Source of the DNA: Bacteroides stercoris ATCC 43183
Lineage (GTDB): Bacteria > Bacteroidota > Bacteroidia > Bacteroidales > Bacteroidaceae
Length of the DNA stretch: 64,000 bases
Direction of reading: 5' to 3'
Assembly: GCF_025147325.1 (NCBI RefSeq)
Contig: NZ_CP102262.1
Location: 2,852,001-2,916,000 of the forward strand
Shown: in pieces, positions 36,070-44,088 of the stretch
Layout of the letters: each line of letters opens with the position of its first letter
Numbering within the stretch: position 1 is the stretch's first letter
The notes under the pieces: generated by a model
Told to the model about the DNA's origin: nothing
What the model saw: the letters and a program-made list of their open reading frames with translations, nothing else
Databases searched by the model: none
Made by a program: the position numbers and the translations under genes

Positions 36070-37008
36070 ATGAGCGAAAAAGCACCTTTTATGGTATTCT
36101 CAGGAACAAACTCGAGATACCTTGCAGAAAAAATCTGCGCCAGCCTTAATTGCCCTCTAGGAAAGATGAATATCACCCACTTTGCCGATGGTGAATTCGC
36201 TGTTTCTTATGAAGAGTCTATCCGTGGCGCAAATGTATTCCTGGTTCAATCCACTTTCCCTAATTCCGACAATTTGATGGAACTTCTGCTGATGGTTGAT
36301 GCGGCCAAAAGAGCATCTGCCAAAAGTGTTATTGCAGTAATTCCTTATTTTGGTTGGGCACGTCAGGACAGAAAAGACAAACCGCGTGTATCCATCGGCG
36401 CCAAGTTGGTAGCTGACCTGCTTTCAGTTGCAGGCATCGACCGTTTGATTACTATGGACCTTCATGCTGACCAAATTCAAGGTTTCTTCAACATTCCGGT
36501 TGACCATTTGTATGCATCGGCAGTATTCCTTCCTTATATCGAATCATTAAAGTTGGATGACCTTGTTATTGCAACTCCCGACGTAGGCGGTTCAAAACGT
36601 GCCAGCACATTCTCCAAATACCTCGGTGTACCTTTGGTATTGTGCAACAAGACGCGCGAGAAGGCAAACGTTGTTGCCACCATGCAGATTATCGGTGACG
36701 TAAAAGACAAGAATGTAGTATTGGTAGATGATATAGTAGATACCGCAGGTACTATCACCAAAGCAGCCAACATCATGATGGAAGCCGGTGCTAAATCCGT
36801 ACGTGCCATTGCCAGTCACTGTGTCATGTCCGATCCGGCATCATTCCGCGTACAGGAATCAGGCTTGACTGAAATGGTATTTACAGACAGCATTCCTTAC
36901 TCCAAGAAATGCGATAAGGTTAAACAATTAAGCATTGCTGATATGTTTGCCGAAACTATCAGAAGAGTCGTAAGCAACGAATCTATCAGTTCTCAATATA
37001 TTATTTGA
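36070..37008 (+). CDS. prs: Ribose-phosphate pyrophosphokinase
   Basis: The 312-residue enzyme makes PRPP from ribose 5-phosphate and ATP, feeding nucleotide, His and Trp synthesis. The visible marks are FADGEF in the N-domain, ATP-site residues in FGWARQDRKDKPR (about 97-109), the DLHADQIQGFF loop (about 132-142) and the PRPP loop VVLVDDIVDTAGTI (about 216-229). Length and motifs are typical of a class I enzyme. It is monocistronic, with its own promoter and a strong hairpin after the stop. Confidence 0.97.
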   Translation: MSEKAPFMVFSGTNSRYLAEKICASLNCPLGKMNITHFADGEFAVSYEESIRGANVFLVQSTFPNSDNLMELLLMVDAAKRASAKSVIAVIPYFGWARQDRKDKPRVSIGAKLVADLLSVAGIDRLITMDLHADQIQGFFNIPVDHLYASAVFLPYIESLKLDDLVIATPDVGGSKRASTFSKYLGVPLVLCNKTREKANVVATMQIIGDVKDKNVVLVDDIVDTAGTITKAANIMMEAGAKSVRAIASHCVMSDPASFRVQESGLTEMVFTDSIPYSKKCDKVKQLSIADMFAETIRRVVSNESISSQYII

Positions 37009-37036
37009 AAATTGAGAATTAAGAAATAAAAAATAA

Positions 37037-37083
37037 GGGCTGCGCAATATTCATCCAGAATCGCGCAGCCCTCTCTATTTTTT
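37037..37083. terminator. Bidirectional terminator between prs and the MORN gene
   Basis: GGGCTGCGC (37037-37045) pairs with GCGCAGCCC (37063-37071), with T-rich DNA beyond on both strands. A second hairpin, GGGACATT/AATGTCCC at about 37084-37106, follows at once. Confidence 0.8.
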
Positions 37084-37122
37084 AGGGACATTTTACCGAA
37101 TGTCCCTTTTCATTCCCTGATT

Positions 37123-38280
37123 TCAATTACTCAACCTTCCCATTTTATAGGTTCCTTTCCGCACCAGCTTTCCATTTTTATCTGTTTCCACAAACGGACC
37201 GTCTTTTTTGCCTTGTTTGAAGAAACCTTCATAGCGGTTTCCGTTCTTATCTTCCTGCACGCCGCTCCCCTCTTCCAGACCATTTACAAAACCGCCTTTG
37301 TATTTTGTACCGTCGGTAAGAATCAGAGTTCCCTGACCGTTGAATTTATTATCTTTCCATTCGCCTTCGTAGGAGTCGCCGACGTTCCATTTGTAAACGC
37401 CATAGCCATTGCGCTGGTTGTCTTTCCATTGTCCGTCATATACAGCACCGTTCGCCCATGTAAACGTACCGTGTCCGTCCTGCATACCGTTCTTGAAGTT
37501 TCCTACATATTTATTGCCACTGGCATGATAGTAAATACCTTCACCGGTACGTTCACCCTGCACATAAGAACCTTCGTAACGGTCGCCCGTATGAAAGAAG
37601 TAAATACCCTTGCCATGCTGCATATCCTCTTTCCAATCACCCACATACTTATCACCATTGGCATATTCAAACGTGCCTTTACCGTCACGCACATCATTCT
37701 TCCATTGACCGTCGTATTTGCAACCGTCATTCCAGACTAACGTGCCTTCACCGTTTTTCTTATCGTCTTTCCACGAACCGATGTATTTGGAACCGTTCTT
37801 CCAAACGTAAGTACCCTGACCTTCACGCTTGTCATTTATCCAATCGCCTTCATAAAGGTCTCCGTTATAGTAGTACATAGTACCTTTGCCATGCTGGTAA
37901 TCCTGATACCACATACCGTCATAACGGTTATTATTCATAAAATAATAGATACCTCTGCCGTGCTGTTGGTCTTGAAACCACTGGCCGTCATACTTTTCAC
38001 CGTCGGGAAAAGTGTAAATGCCATACCCTTCACGCTTTCCTTTAACGTACTCGCCTTCATAGACATCGCCGTTTTTAAATACCGTCTTTCCCTTTCCGTT
38101 GGGTTTGCGTCCTTTCATTTCACCGGTATATACGGAACCATCCTTAAACGTATGCGTCCCTATTTTTATTTCCGATGAGAAAGTTCCCTTTATTTTATCG
38201 AAGAAGCCGCCTTTTTCCTGGGCTGCGACACTGCCCTGTGACAAGTATAACAGAAAAATTGCAGTATATAGATATTTCAT
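37123..38280 (-). CDS. Exported MORN-repeat protein
   Basis: The 385-residue protein has a signal peptide (residues 1-20, ending VAAQ). After a short linker it has 14 consecutive MORN repeats of about 23 residues, pattern YxGxWxxxxxxGxGxxxxxxG. Examples are GDVYEGEYVKGKREGYGIY and KYDGQWKNDVRDGKGTF. MORN repeats form an elongated beta sheet that binds lipids or proteins. The exported location points to the periplasm or the envelope. A -7 element (TATCTTTG on the minus strand, 38314-38321) suggests its own transcript, although it lies 79 bases after the M16 gene. Confidence 0.85.
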   Translation of the reverse strand: MKYLYTAIFLLYLSQGSVAAQEKGGFFDKIKGTFSSEIKIGTHTFKDGSVYTGEMKGRKPNGKGKTVFKNGDVYEGEYVKGKREGYGIYTFPDGEKYDGQWFQDQQHGRGIYYFMNNNRYDGMWYQDYQHGKGTMYYYNGDLYEGDWINDKREGQGTYVWKNGSKYIGSWKDDKKNGEGTLVWNDGCKYDGQWKNDVRDGKGTFEYANGDKYVGDWKEDMQHGKGIYFFHTGDRYEGSYVQGERTGEGIYYHASGNKYVGNFKNGMQDGHGTFTWANGAVYDGQWKDNQRNGYGVYKWNVGDSYEGEWKDNKFNGQGTLILTDGTKYKGGFVNGLEEGSGVQEDKNGNRYEGFFKQGKKDGPFVETDKNGKLVRKGTYKMGRLSN

Positions 38281-38313
38281 CTTGGATTACAAGTTACTTA
38301 ATTAGGATTTTGA

Positions 38314-38321
38314 CAAAGATA
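38314..38321 (-). promoter_or_regulatory. -7 element for the MORN gene
   Basis: The complement reads TATCTTTG, 33 bases upstream of the start at 38280. No good -33 box is seen at the usual distance. Confidence 0.5.
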
Positions 38322-38359
38322 CGATTAATCTGTCAAAACCACGAGGCGGTTCCCGCTTT

Positions 38360-39670
38360 TTATGACATTTTTTTGCCGGATATGACTTCTTTTAATTTCT
38401 CTTTGCACAAATGCTTTCCGGCAAGTTCACGTATATCTTCAGGAGTAATATCTCTGACTGCGTTCAGAGCATCTTCAAAGTGTGTATCGCCAAAACCCGA
38501 AACCTGAACGAACATCCACGCATCTGCCAGTGAGAATGCCGATTCATAACTGCGGCACATTTCGCCCAGCATATAATTCTTTACCATTGCCAATTCTTCT
38601 TCCGGCACCAGATCATTCTGCAGGCAATCTATTTCATGGTAAACTTCCCGAATAAGAGGCTCCACAAACTCGTTTGCCGTTTCCGTATTGATAACCAGCA
38701 TTTCCGGTCCCGGACAAGAAACGATGCCTGCAGAAATGCCATAGGTATATCCCTTTTCTTCACGGATATTGGACATCAGACGGCTTCCGAAATATCCGCC
38801 AAACAGCGTTACCATCACTCTGGTCTTCAAATAATCGGGATGATGGCGTTCCAAAGAAAGCATCCCCATGCGAACCGCACTCTGCATGGCATCCGCATGT
38901 TCTACAAAAATCCGTTTATCCATGGAAGAAACCGGAATAAACTCCCGCCTTTCCGGTTTGCGGAAGTCTTTGCCGAACACGTCCTTACCAAACATATCTT
39001 CTATCCGCCGTACACAATCATCGCCCACCTTTCCGGAAACGTAAATCGTACAGTTCCGGGAATGATAATGCCGGTCGTAAAACTCTTTGAGTACAGCAGG
39101 ATTTATCCTGCCATAATCCTCTTTCTGCACCAGCCGTCCGCAAGGATGCACCTCACCATATACAGCTTTCATCAGCGCCCGATGCGCCAGAAAATCCACT
39201 TTGGACGAGTTGACCATGAACTGCTGGATATTATTTTCTATTATAACACCCAGCTCCTTCTCCGGAAACACAGGCTTTTTTACGATGGATTCCAGTATTT
39301 CCAATGTCTGCGGCAAATATTTGTTCAGCGAATAAAGAGTAACATACGCATATTCCGATGCACTGGACAACTCCAGCCAGGCACCGTAATAGTCCAACTT
39401 CTCCGCTATTTCCCCCGCACTGTACCGAAGCGTCCCTTCGCGCAGCATACGGTTCGTAAACAAAGCCTGTAACGGTTGCGACTGTTGCCAACGCCCGCCT
39501 TCCATCAGCAGGTCTATGCGCACAACTTCATTATCGCCAGAGTCAAGCACATTCAAAGACACACCATTGGGCATAGTGCACCGTTGGGGCATCTGTACGG
39601 CCAAGTGCTCAATGTCCCTCACCTTAGGCTGGATGGTCCTGTCCAAAAGCATCCCCGAACCGATATTCAT
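38360..39670 (-). CDS. M16 peptidase-like protein without the zinc motif
   Basis: The 436-residue protein has the M16 (insulinase/processing peptidase) fold over its length. Where active members have HxxEH, it reads ALFTNRMLREGT (about residues 68-79), so all three metal or catalytic residues are missing. The C-terminal GSRLMSNIREEKGYTYGIS block keeps the R/Y pair that inactive partner subunits use to hold substrate. No active M16 subunit is encoded next to it. No signal peptide is seen. Its start overlaps the kdsB stop by four bases (ATGA), so it is translated with the envelope operon. Confidence 0.85.
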   Translation of the reverse strand: MNIGSGMLLDRTIQPKVRDIEHLAVQMPQRCTMPNGVSLNVLDSGDNEVVRIDLLMEGGRWQQSQPLQALFTNRMLREGTLRYSAGEIAEKLDYYGAWLELSSASEYAYVTLYSLNKYLPQTLEILESIVKKPVFPEKELGVIIENNIQQFMVNSSKVDFLAHRALMKAVYGEVHPCGRLVQKEDYGRINPAVLKEFYDRHYHSRNCTIYVSGKVGDDCVRRIEDMFGKDVFGKDFRKPERREFIPVSSMDKRIFVEHADAMQSAVRMGMLSLERHHPDYLKTRVMVTLFGGYFGSRLMSNIREEKGYTYGISAGIVSCPGPEMLVINTETANEFVEPLIREVYHEIDCLQNDLVPEEELAMVKNYMLGEMCRSYESAFSLADAWMFVQVSGFGDTHFEDALNAVRDITPEDIRELAGKHLCKEKLKEVISGKKMS

Positions 39671-40425
39671 TGAGCGTTTCGTGCTTGCAGGAAACGTTCC
39701 GCATGTTCCAAATCCTGCGGTGTATCAATACCGATTGTCTCCACTTCGGTAATACCGGCTTTAATGGTATAACCGTTTTCCAGCCAGCGCAACTGCTCCA
39801 GCGACTCCGCCAGTTCAAGAGAAGACTGCGGAAGCGAGGTTATCTCTTTCAACACTTCCACCCGATAGGCATATAATCCGATATGCTTGTAATATGTATG
39901 GTTTTTCAGCCACTCCCACTTCTCCGCATTACGTTGGTACGGAATGATAGAACGGCTGAAATAAAGAGCATTCATGTTCTTGTTGAGCACTACTTTGGGA
40001 GAGTTTACGTTCTCCAGTGCCTCAAAACCGTTATCTGCAGTAAAGGGTTTTACTAAAGTGGCAATCTGTGTGGACGGATCGTCAAAACAGGCCTTTACGG
40101 TCTCCAGTTGAGGCGGCTGTATAAAAGGTTCATCGCCCTGAATGTTTACCACCACATCAAAGCCTTCCCCTACTTTGGTACAAGCCTCATAACAACGGTC
40201 TGTACCGCTTTTATGATGCACGGACGTCATTACAACTTTTCCGCCGAATGCTTTTACGGCAGCTTCAATGCGCTCGTCGTCGGTAGCTACATAAGCATCA
40301 TCCAAAACACCGGCCACTTGTTCATATACCCGTTGAATAACGGTCTTTCCACCCAACAAAGCCAAAGGTTTGGCAGGGAAACGCGTAGATGCGTAACGGG
40401 CAGGAATTATTCCCAGGAATTTCAT
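39667..40425 (-). CDS. kdsB: 3-deoxy-manno-octulosonate cytidylyltransferase
   Basis: The 252-residue enzyme activates Kdo with CTP for lipid A-core synthesis. It begins with IPARYASTRFPAKPLALLGG (residues 7-26), the nucleotide-binding signature of KdsB. It contains VVNIQGDEPFI with the metal-binding Asp near 99, and ends with the TIGIDTPQDLEHAE block. Length is normal. It is the third gene of the PBP1A - folK - kdsB - M16 operon and lies 11 bases after folK. Confidence 0.95.
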   Translation of the reverse strand: MKFLGIIPARYASTRFPAKPLALLGGKTVIQRVYEQVAGVLDDAYVATDDERIEAAVKAFGGKVVMTSVHHKSGTDRCYEACTKVGEGFDVVVNIQGDEPFIQPPQLETVKACFDDPSTQIATLVKPFTADNGFEALENVNSPKVVLNKNMNALYFSRSIIPYQRNAEKWEWLKNHTYYKHIGLYAYRVEVLKEITSLPQSSLELAESLEQLRWLENGYTIKAGITEVETIGIDTPQDLEHAERFLQARNAQ

Positions 40426-40436
40426 ATCTTTAAAAC

Positions 40437-40862
40437 TTAAATTACCACATTATTATAAAGAAATGTTTCAATGGCATTTGTCGACTCAGACTTTCCATCA
40501 CTCAATTCTTTCAGTCCGCGGATGATATAGTCCCGCTTTAAATCTTCGGGTTTATACACCCTGCTGTCACAAGACAGCAAGTCTATATCAAGACGTACAA
40601 TCTCCTGTTTCTTTTCTTCGGGAGTCCTTCCGGCTTCCCGTTCTATATCCTTCAAATGGAGTATGACTTCATCCGCATCAGAATCGGACGTGAAGCGCGC
40701 CACCTGATTGGCAAACAACGCCTGCCGCCGGAAAAACAACGGCTCTGTGTCCGCTTCTGCAGAAAAACGGATATTCGGAAAAAGTTCGGACAGCCTCTTG
40801 CGTGCCAACGCCAGATTCTCTTTCCTGTTCACGTTACTGCCGATGCAGATTGTGTACACCAT
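40437..40862 (-). CDS. folK: 6-hydroxymethyl-7,8-dihydropterin pyrophosphokinase
   Basis: From the ATG at 40862 the 141-residue protein matches HPPK. It starts VYTICIGSNVNRKENL, has the FANQVARF segment in the middle and the VRLDIDLLSC block (Mg-binding Asp pair) near 105. It pyrophosphorylates the pterin precursor of folate. The frame is open further upstream, but the extra 50 residues are low-complexity antisense of the PBP 3' end. The PBP1A gene ends 10 bases before it. Confidence 0.85.
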   Translation of the reverse strand: MVYTICIGSNVNRKENLALARKRLSELFPNIRFSAEADTEPLFFRRQALFANQVARFTSDSDADEVILHLKDIEREAGRTPEEKKQEIVRLDIDLLSCDSRVYKPEDLKRDYIIRGLKELSDGKSESTNAIETFLYNNVVI

Positions 40863-40872
40863 TTCCCAATTC

Positions 40873-43200
40873 TTAATTAAACAAATCGTCCAGTCCCATT
40901 TCCGATGCCGGTTCCGCATCCGCATCCTCATATCCGCTGTCCTTGCAGGGGTCAAAACCTTCAGGCAGCTGGAACGTTTCGTTTTCATCATACCCCAAAG
41001 ACTTGTCGCCAAGCACTTTTACCATATACTTCGCCCAGATAGGCAATGCCATGGAAGCGCCTTGTCCGTGCAACATCGTATCGAAGTGAATATCACGGTC
41101 TTCACCGCCCACCCAGCAGCCGGACACCAGCGAAGGCGTAAAGCCCATGAACCAGCCGTCGGCATTATAGTTGGTCGTACCAGTCTTGCCACCCATATCG
41201 GCTTTTACACCCAAACGGCGGACACGTCCGCCCGTACCTTCATTGACAACTGCACGCAGCATTACCAGCATCTTATAGGCACTGGATGCGCTGATTACTT
41301 CCTGCATTTCCGGCGAGAATGTAGCCAGCACATTACCGTCGTTATCCTCAATACGGGTTACAAACAGCGGCGCAACACGAATACCCTTGTTCGGGAATGC
41401 GGTATAGGCGCTTACCATCTCTCCTACGGAGACTTCGCAAGGACCGAGACAGAGAGACACCGAAGGCACAATCTCACGGTTGCGCACACCGAAGCTGTGC
41501 ACCAACCGCTTCAACTCATACGGGTTCAGTTTGCTCATCAGGTATGCTGTGATCCAGTTGTCCGAATTGGCCAATCCCCACTTCACCGTCACCATGTCAC
41601 CATAACGTTTTTTATTGGCATTGCGCGGTGTCCAGGGTTTTCCGTTTTCGTCTATCAATGTATATTCCACATGACGAGCCTGGTCGCAAGGAGAAAAACC
41701 GTTCTCCATAGCCAGCGAATACACATACGGTTTCATGGTAGAACCGATTTGGCGACGTCCCACCATTGCCATGTCATATTTAAAGTAGTGATGGTTCGGG
41801 CCGCCTACATACGCTTTTACATGACCGTTACGCGGATCCATCGACATGAAGCCGGCACGCAGGAAGAACTTATAATAACGTATGGAATCCATCGGAGTCA
41901 TTACAGTATCTTTCTCACCGCTCCAACTGAATACAGACATTTGTTCGGGCGTATCGAACGCTTTCCTGATTTCCGCTTCGGAAGCTCCGGTTCTCTTCAT
42001 GATGCGGTAGCGGTCGGACAGTCTCATGGCACGGTCCAGAATTTCGTCTACCTGTTCTTGCGTCAAACGGAAAGTATAAGGCGCTTTCTTCGCACCTTTC
42101 TTCTCTTTGAAGAAGTAGCCCTGCAATTCTTTCAGATGCTCGGTCACGGCATCCTCTGCATATTTCTGCATGCGGGAGTCTATTGTAGTATAGATTTTCA
42201 ACCCGTCCGTATAAAGATTATATTTGCTTCCGTCCTTCTTCGTATTCTTTTCGCGCCAGCCGAACAGAGGGTTTGTTTCCCAGTCGAGCGAATCCTCGTA
42301 ATACTTCTGCATCTGCCAGCCGCGATAGTCCGATTTATCGGGCTTCTTGGCATTCAGCACACCACGCAGGTATTCACGGAAATACGTTGCAAGACCTTCG
42401 TTATGGTCTACGCGATGATAGGACAGCTTCAATGGCAATGCCTGCAACGAATCCCGTTCCTCAACGGTGATATATCCGGCCTTGCGCATCTGGTCGAGCA
42501 CCACATTGCGGCGTCCGCGCGAACGTTCGTTATAACGTACCGGATTATAAAGGGAAGGATTCTTGCACATACCCACCAGTGTGGCGGCTTCCTCAATTTT
42601 CAAATCCTTCGGTTCGCAACCGAAATAGGTATAGGCGGCAGTCTTTATACCCACCGCATTATTCAGGAAGTCGAACTTATTGAGATACATCGTAAGAATT
42701 TCCTCTTTGGTATAATAGCGTTCCAGTTTTACGGCTATAACCCACTCGATGGGCTTTTGGAACAGACGTTCCACTATGTTGTCGGCGCTTGGCGAATAAA
42801 GCTGCTTGGAAAGCTGCTGGCTGATTGTACTGCCGCCGCCCGCATTCTTCTGCATCAGAATACCACGTTTCACCACGGCACGGAACAGCGCGATGGCATC
42901 AATCCCCGAATGTTCGGCAAAGCGCACGTCTTCCGTTGCAATCAGCGCATTGATAATATGGGGCGACAAATCATTGTATCCCACAAACACGCGATTCTCC
43001 TTGCTATAAGAATAAGTTCCCAGAACTTTCCCGTCTTCCGAGAATATTTCCGTTGCAAATTTATAATTGGGATTTTCCAAATCTTCCACAGGGGGCATAT
43101 AGCCAATCCAACCTTTTGCTATCGAGAAGAAAATAACAACGCATGTCAATGTTATCAGCGCGATGAAAATCCAAAGGACTTTTACGACTTTCTTTATCAT
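40873..43200 (-). CDS. Bifunctional penicillin-binding protein 1A family
   Basis: The 775-residue class A PBP makes and cross-links peptidoglycan. A short cytoplasmic tail and one membrane helix (about 8-30) are followed by the GT51 glycosyltransferase domain. Its marks are ALIATEDVRFAEHSGID and GGGSTISQQLSKQL, with catalytic Glu in the first, near residue 90. The transpeptidase domain carries GSTMKP (nucleophile Ser near 487), an SDN box and KTGTT near 674. The C-terminus is acidic. It heads the operon with folK, kdsB and the M16-like gene and has a -7 element at 43244-43251. Confidence 0.94.
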   Translation of the reverse strand: MIKKVVKVLWIFIALITLTCVVIFFSIAKGWIGYMPPVEDLENPNYKFATEIFSEDGKVLGTYSYSKENRVFVGYNDLSPHIINALIATEDVRFAEHSGIDAIALFRAVVKRGILMQKNAGGGSTISQQLSKQLYSPSADNIVERLFQKPIEWVIAVKLERYYTKEEILTMYLNKFDFLNNAVGIKTAAYTYFGCEPKDLKIEEAATLVGMCKNPSLYNPVRYNERSRGRRNVVLDQMRKAGYITVEERDSLQALPLKLSYHRVDHNEGLATYFREYLRGVLNAKKPDKSDYRGWQMQKYYEDSLDWETNPLFGWREKNTKKDGSKYNLYTDGLKIYTTIDSRMQKYAEDAVTEHLKELQGYFFKEKKGAKKAPYTFRLTQEQVDEILDRAMRLSDRYRIMKRTGASEAEIRKAFDTPEQMSVFSWSGEKDTVMTPMDSIRYYKFFLRAGFMSMDPRNGHVKAYVGGPNHHYFKYDMAMVGRRQIGSTMKPYVYSLAMENGFSPCDQARHVEYTLIDENGKPWTPRNANKKRYGDMVTVKWGLANSDNWITAYLMSKLNPYELKRLVHSFGVRNREIVPSVSLCLGPCEVSVGEMVSAYTAFPNKGIRVAPLFVTRIEDNDGNVLATFSPEMQEVISASSAYKMLVMLRAVVNEGTGGRVRRLGVKADMGGKTGTTNYNADGWFMGFTPSLVSGCWVGGEDRDIHFDTMLHGQGASMALPIWAKYMVKVLGDKSLGYDENETFQLPEGFDPCKDSGYEDADAEPASEMGLDDLFN

Positions 43201-43243
43201 GTCCGGTTCCTAAAATTCGTTGGTTCAATATTCAATAATGGGG

Positions 43244-43251
43244 CAAAGATA
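43244..43251 (-). promoter_or_regulatory. -7 element for the PBP1A operon
   Basis: The complement reads TATCTTTG, 43 bases before the start at 43200. No perfect -33 box lies at the usual distance. Confidence 0.5.
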
Positions 43252-43315
43252 CGGAAATATATCAAAACAACTCTCACAATTTTAATAGAAAACTCTAAAT
43301 ACCCCAAAAACGGCA

Positions 43316-43357
43316 GAAGCTCCGGAAACCTGCAAAAGCACAGGTCTCCGGAGCTTC
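43316..43357 (-). terminator. Terminator of the polysaccharide operon
   Basis: A long stem pairs GAAGCTCCGG with CCGGAGCTTC and continues inward with one mismatch to ACCTG/CAGGT. On the minus strand it lies 25 bases after the cpsB-like stop and is followed within a few bases by TTTTT. Confidence 0.75.
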
Positions 43358-43381
43358 CTAACTCATTGCGGACTTTGACAG

Positions 43382-44083
43382 TCAGCGAAGAGACATTATT
43401 TCTCTCGCCAGCTTATCCGTCAGCCTCACATTTCCTATCCATTTTCCGAAAGTCTCCAGATTATGCAAATCCGTCCCTACCATGTCGTACATACCTTTTT
43501 CCAGCAATGTTTCAGCATTTTTCATCACTTGTTTTCCATAATAACCGGAGAGCGAAAGCAAGTTCAGCTGCAACAGATAGCCCTTGTCCTTCAATTCGCA
43601 ATAATCACCGTACCTCATATAAAGATAACGTTCGGGATGCGCAATCACCGGCGTATATCCGGCAAGCGATACATCGTACAACAGCTCGTCCAGATTGTTT
43701 GGTGGAGAAAAATAAGACGTCTCTACCAATACACAATCCCCGCACAAAGGCTGCAATCCCTTCTCCAGCCTCTCCCTGAAGCCGGAGTCCAGCATATATT
43801 CAGCTCCCAGTTCAAGTACGGTTTCTCCGGTATAGCGCTTGCACAACGTATCGAAAGCCTGCAACACATCTTCCCAGTGTTCCACACCATTCATCACATG
43901 AGGCGTCAGCCTCACCTTCTTCACTTCGAGCGATTCGAAGTACGCCAACACTGTCAAGGATTCCTCTATCGTCCTTATGCCGTCGTCCACACCCGGAAGG
44001 ATATGGCTGTGACTATCCACAAAATCCCTGAAGAAACCGATATCCGCCAACTTTGTTTTATGTCGTAAGAAAAACATACCCAT
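43382..44083 (-). CDS. CpsB/CapC-type tyrosine-protein phosphatase (PHP fold)
   Basis: The 233-residue manganese-dependent phosphatase should remove phosphate from the tyrosine tail of the adjacent Wzc kinase and so set polymer length and export. PHP motifs are visible: DSHSHILPGVDDG (about 24-36), the LTPH block near 58, an LELGAEY strand, VIAHPERY near 152 and GTDLHN near 208, which supply the metal ligands. It is 5 bases after the Wzc gene and is the last gene of the operon. Confidence 0.92.
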   Translation of the reverse strand: MGMFFLRHKTKLADIGFFRDFVDSHSHILPGVDDGIRTIEESLTVLAYFESLEVKKVRLTPHVMNGVEHWEDVLQAFDTLCKRYTGETVLELGAEYMLDSGFRERLEKGLQPLCGDCVLVETSYFSPPNNLDELLYDVSLAGYTPVIAHPERYLYMRYGDYCELKDKGYLLQLNLLSLSGYYGKQVMKNAETLLEKGMYDMVGTDLHNLETFGKWIGNVRLTDKLAREIMSLR

Positions 44084-44088
44084 AGCGT

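Noticed and set aside
37123..38280. Regular 69-bp repeats that might be a CRISPR-like array
   Set aside because: They are coding: the repeats are MORN units in one continuous frame. No short identical repeats with unique spacers were seen in the window.
40708..43779. A 1023-codon plus-strand open frame
   Set aside because: It lies antisense to PBP1A and folK, both of which have complete motifs. The translated product is rich in His, Ile and Phe with no recognisable domain, as expected for an antisense shadow.
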